NCBI GenBank assembly: GCA_000697455.1
Contig: JNET01030174.1
Coordinates: 1-40,400, forward strand
Reading direction: 5' to 3'
Source: Basidiobolus heterosporus B8920
Lineage: Eukaryota; Basidiobolomycota; Basidiobolomycetes; Basidiobolales; Basidiobolaceae
DNA length: 40,400 nucleotides
Shown: in pieces, positions 1 to 13,978 of the stretch
How the letters are laid out: every line of letters starts with the position of its first letter
Position numbering within the stretch: position 1 is the stretch's first letter
The notes under the pieces: model-generated
Told to the model about the DNA's origin: nothing
Seen by the model: the letters and a program-made list of their open reading frames with translations, nothing else
Databases searched by the model: none
Position numbers and translations under genes: made by a program

Positions 1-342
1 AACGCCACAAACGCGCTCTGATTGATCTTCATGTGAGTTTGTTGACTAAGCGTTCGATTGACATGTGATCGCTACCGAGGCCACGGAAGGTTTAGTATCT
101 TGAAGGTCAATTGGACTAGGGATCATTCATTAAATTGTGTCATTCGTAGATAACAGCTAAGCCGTTGTATCGTTAGATATTCAATTTTTAGTCAGGCACT
201 GATACCGTATCCCATATCACTGACGAAATCTGAAGATAAAAAGATGCCGATTGTTCTGCTTGTTACTTTCTGTTTCTGTCGTTTCGCACTACTGCACCAT
301 TTCCCTTTGGATCCGATACTCTTGATATATAAGCTCAATTGA
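1..342. other. Intergenic / upstream region
   Basis: I see no supported gene here. All frames are broken by stops, and a TGA lies directly before the ATG of the next ORF. The stretch may hold the 5' leader or an unseen upstream exon of that gene, but no donor/acceptor pair gave a convincing extension. Confidence 0.5.
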
Positions 343-1014
343 ATGGAGACCTGGCACCTTCCTTTATCGCACTTAAAGAGTCGAGGGGAAACTACATCCC
401 ACCAAAGCCCTTTGGAGCAATACAAGGAGGTAGCTTACTTGCCACTTATCGACATAAACAGAGCTAGAAATTCCTTTTCGAAAGGCTTTCCAGCGTCTTC
501 CTTAGATTACACGGATAGCCTTGAATATCTCGCCTTTGAACATAGCTGGGACAAGGCGCATGCACCTTACTTACGGTTAGACAGTAGCAAAGATCTTATC
601 ACCGTTCCAAACTCGCTTGGTAACACTCTATGGGCCCAGGATTTTGTTGAAGAAATAAGAAACACAACATACAGTGAGATTGAATGCGGTGACAAGTCGG
701 CTGAAGAGAAAGAGGAATTCCGGGAAGAATGGAGTAACGAGTATTTCACTAACTTGGCCAACCAACGTCGACAAACAAATCTTTCAGAACCTAAAAACAC
801 AAGCTATCCTGAAACCATGAACGATGCGCTCTTTGGTTTTTGGGATTCCTTGGAGTATCAGGGACACACCAGCCGCTCTGCTTGGTCATGGGAGGCGGTT
901 TTTACAAATAGAGTTCCTAGTAGTGAACTGTCCAGCGAAGAACTAATCAAGACTGCTCATTCACGAATCGATTTATTGTTGAATCATTTAATGGTTGATC
1001 AAGCTGAGTCATGA
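343..1014 (+). CDS. Uncharacterised 223-aa protein with WxxxF/Y motifs (possible peroxin-like)
   Basis: This is an uninterrupted 223-codon frame, and an in-frame TGA immediately before the ATG supports the start. I do not recognise the family with certainty. The protein is acidic and hydrophilic, with no membrane segment or signal peptide. It carries three WxxxF/Y pentapeptides, at about residues 97-101 (WAQDF), 130-134 (WSNEY) and 183-187 (WEAVF). Spaced motifs of this kind, usually in acidic context, are how PEX5 and the fungal PEX7 co-receptors (PEX20/PEX18/PEX21) bind PEX14/PEX13. The conserved N-terminal cysteine of those receptors and the TPR domain of PEX5 are not visible, so the peroxin idea is a weak inference. 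It would fit with PEX1 lying 5 kb downstream. An upstream exon cannot be excluded. AATAA-rich sequence follows the stop at about 1021-1031. Confidence 0.6.
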   Translation: METWHLPLSHLKSRGETTSHQSPLEQYKEVAYLPLIDINRARNSFSKGFPASSLDYTDSLEYLAFEHSWDKAHAPYLRLDSSKDLITVPNSLGNTLWAQDFVEEIRNTTYSEIECGDKSAEEKEEFREEWSNEYFTNLANQRRQTNLSEPKNTSYPETMNDALFGFWDSLEYQGHTSRSAWSWEAVFTNRVPSSELSSEELIKTAHSRIDLLLNHLMVDQAES

Positions 1015-1119
1015 CTTGTAGAATAATAAACACCAAAAGAATCTTACTGCGCTTATTTCAGAATAGTTAAAATTCAAATTTTTGTTCTACACTCCTGGTT
1101 ACCTCTTTAGTAGTAACAA

Positions 1120-2664
1120 ATGGGTATCGCACACTTAACACCCCTACTGAAAAGATTCGCTCCTGGCTCTTTAACAACTCATGCCACTTCTGACTTTCGC
1201 AACATCAATCTGGCTTTAGATGCAAGTGTTTATTTGTATCGTTTCATCGCCAGTAATCAACTTCAGCAACCACGACACATCCAAGGGTTTTATCAATTTG
1301 GAAACTATTTGAAACAAATGAATATCAAGCCTGTGTTCGTGTTTGATGGTAAGCTTCGAAATAAACAAAAATTACACGAGAGCAACCGGAGAGCTAAGTT
1401 GCGCTCCTCAAATGTGTCTCGGCTCTCACTAGAGGAGCAGAGAAAAGATAGACTTAACAAAGCGAAAAAGATAGTACAGAGCTGTTCGGATTCTTCTAAC
1501 GAACTTTGTACACAGATATCCCAGCACTTGACGAAAAGTCTAGCCCTTTCAGGACTCTTGGACTCCACTGTTGTTGATTCCACCAAGCTTGTAGAATCTG
1601 CTACTAGTCCAGCCTCAAGTTCAAAAACGGCTTATCTCGTTGACTCAACTGATAAGTTAGTAGATGAAAAGCTCAAGGTAGAATTGGAGCTCATGGTAGA
1701 ACAAATCGCTCAAACCAAAGGGAAAGGAGGCCGATTGTCTGCATTGAACTACAGTAATTTTATCACATCGCAAGAAATAAATCTACTACGACAACTTGCA
1801 GCATCAAACGTATCTTTTGACAAAGCGACTTTGTTAAATAGCATCGACGAACTACAGAATTATAACCATAATATGCTCCTTTCGTTGTCTAATAGAATCG
1901 TTAGAGTTACTGACCAAATGAAAGAAGAAACAATGCAATTACTAGAATACATGGGCTTTCCTTACGTCGTTACTGATAACCATGAAGCTGAAGCAATGTG
2001 TGCTTCCCTCACCACACAAGGTTTGACAGATGCTACCGCTAGCGAAGACACCGATGCAATTCTTTTTGGTGACGGCCCTGTGCTTCGCCAATACTTTTTC
2101 CAAGGAGCCCCAGTCATTCAAATTGACGTCGTGCAAGCTCGCAATGAGCTTCAAGTGTCTCGAGAGCAATTTGTTGACCTATGCATTCTGTGCGGAACTG
2201 ATTTCTCGGGTAAACTCAAAGGTATTGGTGCTGTAAAAGGCCTAAGCTTAATCAAGAAACACGGTTCAATCGAGGAAATACTTAAACACGTGAAGAACGA
2301 GCCTACCTCGAATTTCAACTATGTTGAGGCCCGTCATGTCTTTAACTCTGCCCCTCCGATACCGGCTACTTTGTCAAGTTTGGAGGTGAAACCAGAGAGT
2401 CCCAATCTTGAGTCTTTCTTGAAGAGTTTTAATCTGGAATATCAAGCGTCGACTGTGTTTTCTGATGATTTTACTCCTGATTATCAGTACGAAGATTCAG
2501 TAGCTTCTGTATTAGAGCCACCAGTTGATGAAGAATACATAACAGAAGCGCCGCCAAATACTGAAACCCCATCAACTGATCCGTTCCTATACACCCAGTT
2601 ACCACCCGAGCTTGAGAGTAAATTGCAAATGGATTTGTTGGCTGAAGAGGCACTCAAACGATAG
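1120..2664 (+). CDS. XPG/FEN1-family structure-specific nuclease with long insertion
   Basis: This is a single-exon gene of 514 codons. It starts with the Met-Gly-Ile typical of the Rad2/XPG/FEN1 family, in which the free N-terminus lies at the active site. The N-region (about 1-100) carries the metal-binding acids D34 (in LALDAS) and D76 (in VFVFDG). The I-region (about 260-375) carries E289/E291 (HEAEA), D310/D312 (SEDTDA) and D361 (CGTDFSG), followed by a helix-hairpin-helix (KGIGAVKG). The full set of catalytic carboxylates is therefore present and an active flap or junction nuclease is expected. About 160 residues of charged, Ser-rich sequence separate the two regions, much more than the helical arch of FEN1. 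The C-terminus is acidic and shows no QxxLxxFF PCNA-binding box. It is therefore unlikely to be the replicative FEN1. A divergent repair nuclease is more probable. Confidence 0.85.
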   Translation: MGIAHLTPLLKRFAPGSLTTHATSDFRNINLALDASVYLYRFIASNQLQQPRHIQGFYQFGNYLKQMNIKPVFVFDGKLRNKQKLHESNRRAKLRSSNVSRLSLEEQRKDRLNKAKKIVQSCSDSSNELCTQISQHLTKSLALSGLLDSTVVDSTKLVESATSPASSSKTAYLVDSTDKLVDEKLKVELELMVEQIAQTKGKGGRLSALNYSNFITSQEINLLRQLAASNVSFDKATLLNSIDELQNYNHNMLLSLSNRIVRVTDQMKEETMQLLEYMGFPYVVTDNHEAEAMCASLTTQGLTDATASEDTDAILFGDGPVLRQYFFQGAPVIQIDVVQARNELQVSREQFVDLCILCGTDFSGKLKGIGAVKGLSLIKKHGSIEEILKHVKNEPTSNFNYVEARHVFNSAPPIPATLSSLEVKPESPNLESFLKSFNLEYQASTVFSDDFTPDYQYEDSVASVLEPPVDEEYITEAPPNTETPSTDPFLYTQLPPELESKLQMDLLAEEALKR

Positions 2665-3023
2665 CTTGTTTATTTAATGCGCACTGCCCAGTTACCATGT
2701 TCGCTGTCGTATATAGGATTGAATCTCCCCAAAGTGCATGCTATTCTAGTTATTGTTATTGTGTTTTTGTATCGTACTATAGAAATGATGTTCCCAAATT
2801 CGTGGTTATCTATCCAAGGAAACCTTGGCATACAAGTAAATGTTAGACGAATGTAGCCTAACGAGAACTGAAATCTAGATCGATCTTGTATAATTCCAGG
2901 TTATTCAATTTCCTTTACTTCATTCATAGAATATATGTCACCAGCGTCAGGTATAGATATGTAGTTGGTGAAGTAGAACCAACACGAAAAGTGTGTCTTT
3001 ATAGATAGATAGGAACCAGTATT
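2665..3023. other. Intergenic region between convergent genes
   Basis: This AT-rich 3'-to-3' spacer lies between the XPG-type nuclease and CSN2. No ORF, RNA gene or repeat is supported. Confidence 0.6.
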
Positions 3024-5135
3024 TCACATAACCTTGCTTATGCATGTCTTGTACAAGCTCTCTACGTTATTCGACCATTTTTCGATTGATGTGTAGCGCA
3101 ACGTATCAGAAGATCTACGAAGAGGATAAGTAATTAGTACGCACTGGGTGTACTGCTCATAAACCATCACTTACTCTTTGTATAGCTCCAAGCGTTGATT
3201 GATTTGATCTATACGTCCTGAAATTCTATTGTCCAGAATCAACGCCACCAAAAGATCTTCAACGTCCTGTTCAGGAATATTCAATTGCTGTTGATTGCAC
3301 CGTAAGACTGATTAACAAAAATCAACCGTGCCAATATGAAATGTAGTAATAAAAACCTTGGAGATGAACGGAATCTCGATACGGGTGTATGGCTTGATTA
3401 ACTTGATCAAGACTTGAGTGCGAATATTGCGTAATACGTCGTCAATATAGGTACGAATAAATGGATCGTCCATGATGGTACTGCGATTTTCTAGCTCAAG
3501 CAAAGCAACGCTGTTTAGATGCTGTTCTGACACAAACAATTGATACGCCGTAGATCATACCCCTGAGTATCTTTTCGAATTCATGGATTTCCTTGTGCTG
3601 ATACGCACTTACTAGGTTGGTCATAGCAACGATCTGTGGGTCGCTCTTGTAGCTGTAACAAATGTCGTATTAGAGCAATAAGAAAATCCACATATTGTCA
3701 GCAAACAATTACGGTTTGGTCTCTTGTGAATCAAAAGGATTGATTTGAGAGTCGGTCAACATATTGGCCAACACCAGATACCTAATAGACCTAGCTCAGT
3801 ACCAAATCATATCTAAAAATTCTAATCATTAAGGTTTTACTTGAGAACTTGTATACGCTGGGGGCTTCCTGCTTCATCATAGTTCCTAAAGGATTCAAAG
3901 AAGTCCGTTTGTGCCTTTTCCCACTCCTCTGTTAATGATAGAACAATAATCAGTATCCAAGGCTTCAGGTATTGGGCAAGAAACTTAGTTACTTTCACTC
4001 ATATGCATTTTGCCACCGCACTCACGAATAACGCCCATAATGCGCGGATGAGGAATTGCTGATTTTACGTGAAGACATTGCTGATAAAGGGCCTGGAGAA
4101 AAATATAAGCATCTACTAGCCATGGCTTTAAAAAGAGGAGTCATCAAACCTTCAGCTTATTGTTGTTTTTGGTTTGCGTGTACATTTGGATTTCAAGAGC
4201 AAAAATCTCTAGAAGCTGAGTTCCCTTTCTTTGATCATCCGAACCATCATCTCTTTGACAAGATGTATGAAGCTGACGAAGAATCTATTTGCAAATAAAG
4301 TAAGAGTTTGCATATGATGCTATCTGGCAATTATGATGTTGGTTACCTTGGCTAGTCTATTGTATTCCTGGCGATCTAACCATAGTTTTGCAAGCTTGAG
4401 GTTGGTCTTAACCCACAGTCTCTAACAACAGTCGCCGTTAAATTAGGTTTAAGTTAATCTCTTTAGGGACATAGAATACATAAAGTAACAAGTTACCTCA
4501 TTCTTAGCTTCTTCTAGAGCGCGTAATGTGGTGGAATAGAATTTTTCCATGAAGGTCATATCGGTAGAAGTTGATATGTAGTCGAGTATATTGTTGATAC
4601 TTTTCTCGCTGTAGTTACGAGTAACTGCTGACTTGATGAACGTCAAGAGTTGCTCATAAAATGCCAGGGTCTTTTTAAAAACTGCTGTTAATATCTTTAA
4701 ATTTGTATATACGGATAAATGAATTATTACCGAGTCGTAATTGTTTGCTTTAAAAGATAGCTTGACCATTTGCTTCAAAGCCTTAAATCCCCTTAATATA
4801 TGGCGAATGTGTTATAAAAATGCTCGTTAAAAACCGTACTTTAAATTACTTACCATTCTCCTTTTTCTTCTTCAGAATCAACAACGTTCTGGAACTCTTC
4901 AATGGCACCTTCCGGATCGTCTTCTTTTCGGCCTATTCACAAATTTAATGTCAAACCGAAGTGGGAGAATTCACTAGGATTAGATACAGGCCTCTGAAGA
5001 AATAGCCTCTCCGGACTGACCTTTGGCGTTATAATATTTGTTTTCAAGATCTACATCTGGCTCTTCTTGTTCGTCATCTTCATAATCGAAATCATACTCC
5101 TCCTCTTCTTCCATCATAAAATCATCGTCCGACAT
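3024..5135 (-). CDS. CSN2: COP9 signalosome subunit 2 (CSN2)
   Basis: CSN2 is the PCI-domain scaffold subunit of the COP9 signalosome, which removes NEDD8 from cullin-RING ligases in nucleus and cytosol. CSN2 contacts the cullin and the RING protein. I model 13 exons: 5135-5021, 4932-4854, 4791-4731, 4670-4497, 4421-4347, 4284-4150, 4092-3993, 3928-3841, 3781-3713, 3652-3561, 3490-3357, 3287-3175 and 3114-3024. They join in phase to 441 aa, against 443 in human. The N-terminus is very acidic ([13 protein letters not shown]). The family's hallmark blocks are all visible: [46 protein letters not shown] and [17 protein letters not shown]. The last belongs to the PCI/winged-helix region, and the protein ends with the ...[14 protein letters not shown] helix. 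Introns are 57-88 nt. It is divergent from PEX1 across 527 bp. Identification is secure. Exact splice sites are inferred from alignment to remembered family sequence. Confidence 0.97.
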
Positions 5136-5662
5136 GGTTGATAGATAGTGATATTAAAAATGCTGAAATGCTTTTCAAGGACTTGCTGGAAATTCACCCA
5201 AGTAAAAATAGATATACCGTATCGAAGAGAAAGGAATGCGGCTTTGAAGTGTTGATCAAAACGAATATCACGTCACATCTAAAGCACGTTTAACATTATG
5301 CTTAAGATTGAGTTCTTTCATTGAGCATATACTTCATAATATTTTTAGAGTGTATTAATTTGATTCTCATTTTCGAAACATTCAGTCATTTTTGGATATT
5401 GGCTTGATAATCAGTAATCTTTGGACTACTATCAATCAAGAACACCTTTGGGTTATATCACCCAGTGACCCGAACTTTAGACTTTGTACGTCTCAGGATT
5501 TTTCTTGTAAATTCCTTTACCTCAGAATCTTAAGAAAACAACTGCTTTTAAATTCAGTTAATACTCTTCCTCGAAATCCGTTTATTTAATAGTAAGCTTC
5601 TTGATAGCATTCTTCTTGTTGGTTGTTACATTAACAATACGAAATTATGTAGGTTTTTCATA
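5136..5662. other. Divergent promoter region, CSN2 / PEX1
   Basis: This 527-bp spacer lies between two divergent start codons. It is AT-rich with a palindrome-like CACGTCAC at about 5268-5275 but no clear TATA box. A 65-codon frame at 5392-5589 has no recognisable character and is not called. Confidence 0.5.
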
Positions 5663-10310
<4,648 letters not shown>

Positions 10311-10529
10311 TGTTACGATTACCCTTTGTTTTTATTATTATTCACGCATTAACCCGACACTCTTGCACGTTTTATGGCCACCCAACCTCATGGGACATAT
10401 TTGCATCACGAAAACCCAAATGTCTGACATTTCATTCATCATAATCCAAGCTGTAACATCAAATAAAACCTTGATACACACTTCAGGAGGATTTTAAAAA
10501 TTTATATATACAATCGATGAAAATCGGGA

Positions 10530-11065
10530 TTAATCCTTCAATGAACCATCACGAGGTCTATACTTAATGCCACGTCTGTCGAGTTCATCTTCGACATACT
10601 CTGGAATACGACCAGAAACACGAACTGCGTAGAGGCCCTTGGTAAATTTGTCTTTGGTATTCATTAGTAACGGTGATAATGTAAAGACAAAAGATTTACT
10701 TACCAATACGTTGCCAACGCGCAACCCAACTTTCATCAGGCTTCATCATGGCTATACAACTAAAAGAAACAATTCGTTTGTAAATCAAAGTTTCTCACCA
10801 AATGAGAAAACCGATCCCTACCCATCAAAAGTGGAGCTCGTACATTCCATCACGCGATCGTTACTTCCACGCATGCGTAATATCTCCTCGCAATTCTCGC
10901 AACCAGTCTGTCTAAATTGAGCAGCATTCTAAATGTATATTCGAAATGGGACCCCTTTAATAATGGTGAAATGAGAATGAAGTGAAAGTAGAGAATCACC
11001 TTCACTAGTGAGCATAGTAAACAAGCCCTTAATTGACGTTTTTCCGTGGGTACGATGTTGGACAT
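10530..11065 (-). CDS. SPT4: Transcription elongation factor SPT4
   Basis: SPT4 is the small zinc-finger partner of SPT5 (DSIF), which clamps elongating RNA polymerase II. I model four exons: 11065-11000, 10928-10822, 10759-10704 and 10651-10530. They give 116 aa, against 117 in human. The four zinc ligands are C15 and C18 (RACLLC) and C32 and C35 (GCENC). Further family blocks are RVMECTSSTFDG, AMMKPDESWVARWQRI, KGLYAVRVSGRIPE and the C-terminal RGIKYRPRD. An in-frame ATG at 11089 would add eight residues. The start at 11065 is preferred because the protein then begins at the usual distance from the first zinc knuckle. It is divergent from the RabGAP gene and convergent with PEX1. Confidence 0.96.
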
Positions 11066-11852
11066 GACTCTAAAGAACTTTTGAGGCAAAGAGAAATAAC
11101 TCCAAAAATCCCATATAATTGGGTTTCTTCTGTTTACAAAGGTTGATCGATTCTTAGTTTGGAAATCAGAAAATTTTCTTTCTATGAATCTTGATTTCGA
11201 TTTAAGCCAAATTCAATTCAATGTTTAAGAAGCAACTCTGACTCAAATAACGCTTCAGAAGGGCCCAACTGATGTTCACAATTATAAAGCAAGTCCCGAG
11301 AACTCGCACAGCTGAGCTGGGACAAATAACAAGCCCCTTTTTTGAATCATGGATCAGGTTCGTCAATGCCTCGAGTCAAAACAGTTTTACTTTCCGTTTC
11401 ACTCTACTATCCTATTCTATGTATTGTAGAGTATGCATCTTACACAAGCATAGATTGACCAATAGTCACAAGTGGTCTTATTTCCTAAACTCGTGAAAAT
11501 TTCCCCTCCTATCGGTATATTTAGAAAGCCTCATTTTGGCTAAATATTTATTAGCTGTCTAAGCCATAGAGCTCCTGTTACTTGCTTGATTCGTATCAAT
11601 GGTGGGAGAAAGCATATGAGAAAGGTTCCTCTTTTTTTAACCAAAGCCCAATCTTAATCTGTTTAGGCTTGGCTCTCGTTCTTTCTTTCATAATCCTCCC
11701 TTGAGATATGTTTTCATATTATTAACAGTTTCCAACCATCGGTAACAACGACCTCGTCAACCCATATTCATATAAAATCCAACATTAATCCAGCCATCGT
11801 TCGAACTATTTGATAGTAAAAGCTCACTTGTTTTCTTCTTGCAGACGCTTTA
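11066..11852. other. Divergent promoter region, SPT4 / TBC gene
   Basis: This 787-bp spacer lies between divergent starts. It contains T- and CT-rich tracts (about 11620-11700) and an apparent acceptor-like 'cttcttgcag' just before the TBC start codon at about 11834-11843, which hints at an intron in the 5' leader. No gene is supported. A 74-codon frame at 11272-11496 has no recognisable character. Confidence 0.5.
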
Positions 11853-13159
11853 ATGACTACATTTGCTGCTTTTTACCCTATCTCATCGGAGAAGAATGAT
11901 ACTCTTCTTGATTCCAAACTACTCAAACGTCTGTCACAAGACTCCACACCCAAAACCCCTTCTGCTGAATACCGTCTTAGTCTCGGCTCACTTCCTGAAG
12001 TAAACCTAGACCATGACTCCCTTGGTACTCTGGCCCCTCTTGTGTCAGAGGCTAGCCCTTTGATCAGCTCTGAGTCCTCCACTATATCACTTGACTTTGA
12101 ACTTGATCACCTCAGTTATCCATCCCCAGTCTTACTGAAGGCTCCATTTCAACCAGCTCAACTCACCACAGTGTACACCGAGCTAGCACCACAGACGAAC
12201 CATACTTTCTGGGAAGATTTGGCGAATGATTTCGGTCAATTATACAAGGAAGCACCAGAATTGGTTCGCGAAAAACTCTACAAAGGTATTCCATCCGTGT
12301 ATCGCGGTCGCCTATGGAAGATCATGAGTAAGGGGGATCGAACGTTTTTGGAAACGCTATACACGCAGCTGGCGCATGAAGCATCGCCTCATGATTGGGA
12401 TATAGCCCTTGATTTACCTCGGACTTTCCCAAGATTGGAGATGTTCCAAGATAAAGATGGCCCTGGTCAGACAGGAATGCGCAATATTCTAAGGGTCTAT
12501 TCAACCTACGATTCACAAGTAGGCTACTGTCAAGGCTTCGGGCATATTGTAGGGATATTATTGATGCATCTGGAAGAATGCGAGGCTTTTTGTGTGTTTG
12601 TAAGGTCGGTTATTCCTAATGAAATATCATTTGAAACACCACTCCAAAGGCATTGTGCTAATTTCGATTATTCAGAATGATGGAGAGCTACAACTTACGT
12701 AGTACATACTCACATAACATGATTGGTCTTGAATTAAGAATCTATCAATTACGATCTTTGATGTCCATACATCTTCCAAGCCTTTTACAACATCTTGATG
12801 TCTACAACGTGAAAACTGGCATGTATTCGACCCAATGGTTCCTAACTATCTTTGGATGTTGCTTCCCATTGCCGTTGGTGCAGAGGATTTACGACGTGAT
12901 GTTTATAGATGGAATCGACGTGACTCTCCTAAGAGTTGCTCTGGCCTTGTTGAGACGCAATGAGACTCGGCTACTCCAATTGGATCAGTTTGAAGATATC
13001 ATGAAAGTATTAAGCACAAGACTATGTGAGCCGTTCTCCGGATCTATAGGCGAGATCTTAGCTGAAGCAAAGAAGTTTGAGACCACAGTCAATTCGAAGA
13101 TCCTACAAGTATATGCCAAGAAACATGAACTTCTACGTGAAATATTCATTCGTAACTAA
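11853..13159 (+). CDS. TBC-domain Rab GTPase-activating protein (EVI5/RabGAP1/GYP5 type)
   Basis: This protein switches off Rab GTPases in membrane traffic by supplying catalytic Arg and Gln fingers. It has two exons, 11853-12604 and 12676-13159, giving 411 aa. The 71-nt intron is required: the first frame runs into a stop just before its acceptor, and joining AG|A restores the family's AFCVFVRMMESYNLR. The N-terminal ~125 residues are Ser/Pro-rich and probably disordered. The TBC domain then follows, with GIPSVYRGRLWKIM, the Arg finger R190 in DLPRTFP and the Gln finger Q227 in GYCQG. Later blocks are MYSTQWFLTIF, FPLPLVQRIYDV and the ALALLRRN helix. The spacing and wording are closest to EVI5/RabGAP1 and yeast Gyp5. 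The likely substrates are Ypt1/Sec4 or Rab11-like GTPases, which is inference. The C-terminus is short and lacks the coiled coil of animal EVI5. Confidence 0.93.
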
Positions 13160-13827
13160 GTCTATCAATTGATGGAGACCTTACAATATCGATATCGTTC
13201 CTTTTATTCATGAACCAACACACTTCCTTGTAATGGTCTACTATCTTTGGCCCTCAATACCATTCTTTTCACATGTATAGTTAACATTTAACATTCACTG
13301 TCAATACTATCTTGAGCATGCTTCATGGATTTCAATCCACATTTAGTCATCAAAACACTACCCTTACTCCATTGAAGAATAAAGTGTGACCCCATCAGTT
13401 TTCTTAGAATTGATAAGGATTTATTAGTATAGTAAAGGCTGAGGATATGTGACGCGAAGTAGAAGTTTTCTTGACTATCTATGAGCGATGAAAATATGAA
13501 AAGAGAAAACGGTTGAAAATGGAAACGATGAATAGGAATTGAAGGTGCTTGAAAAAACGATAGCCTGTGATTGTATCGTAATGGGAGATGATTCGAATTT
13601 ATGATCGTTTCTATGGATTGTATTTATTTACTTGGGTGGATTGGCCATTTGCGAGGTAGTTGCTGGTGTATCATCTTCATATTTAACAAGGCTATCCTAA
13701 AGGACTCTATGGTAATAACACTACCAAGAAAATATGGATTAAAGTTCAAACCTTCACAACTCTCTATGCCAGCCGGAGATCAACATAGTCAGTCAAAAGT
13801 GAAAAGATATAATTAACACTACCATGC
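13160..13827. other. Intergenic region downstream of the TBC gene
   Basis: This AT-rich stretch has no convincing gene. The 71-codon plus frame at 13601-13816 has no recognisable features. Confidence 0.5.
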
Positions 13828-13978
13828 CTAGCTTTGACGAGGATAAGTCCAAGCGTTACCAGCTCTAGCGGCCTCTTCGTCGGGGTAGGGACGACTTTGA
13901 AACATATTATCAGCATCATTGGGGCCGTCTTCAGTCTTAATTTCTTTAAGCAGAAAGAACAGACTCCTTTGTACACCT
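13828..13978 (-). CDS. Possible terminal exon of an unrecognised small gene
   Basis: On the minus strand a good acceptor (...tttaacag, ending next to 13978) is followed by about 50 open codons. They read ...RSLFFLLKEIKTEDG, ...DADNMFQSRPYPDEEAAR and ...NAWTYPRQS before TAG. The composition is hydrophilic, with no shifts or repeats, and looks like a protein tail. Upstream, a stretch at about 14130-14180 on the same strand also has clean splice sites (ttag ... ctg|gtaaat), but its phase does not join this frame without an early stop. I could therefore not complete a gene. The family is not recognised. It may be a real small gene with a mis-guessed first exon, a broken one, or chance. Confidence 0.25.

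Noticed and set aside
4056-4298. 80-codon plus-strand frame
   Set aside because: It is antisense to CSN2 exons 6 and 7, whose minus-strand translation matches the family residue by residue.
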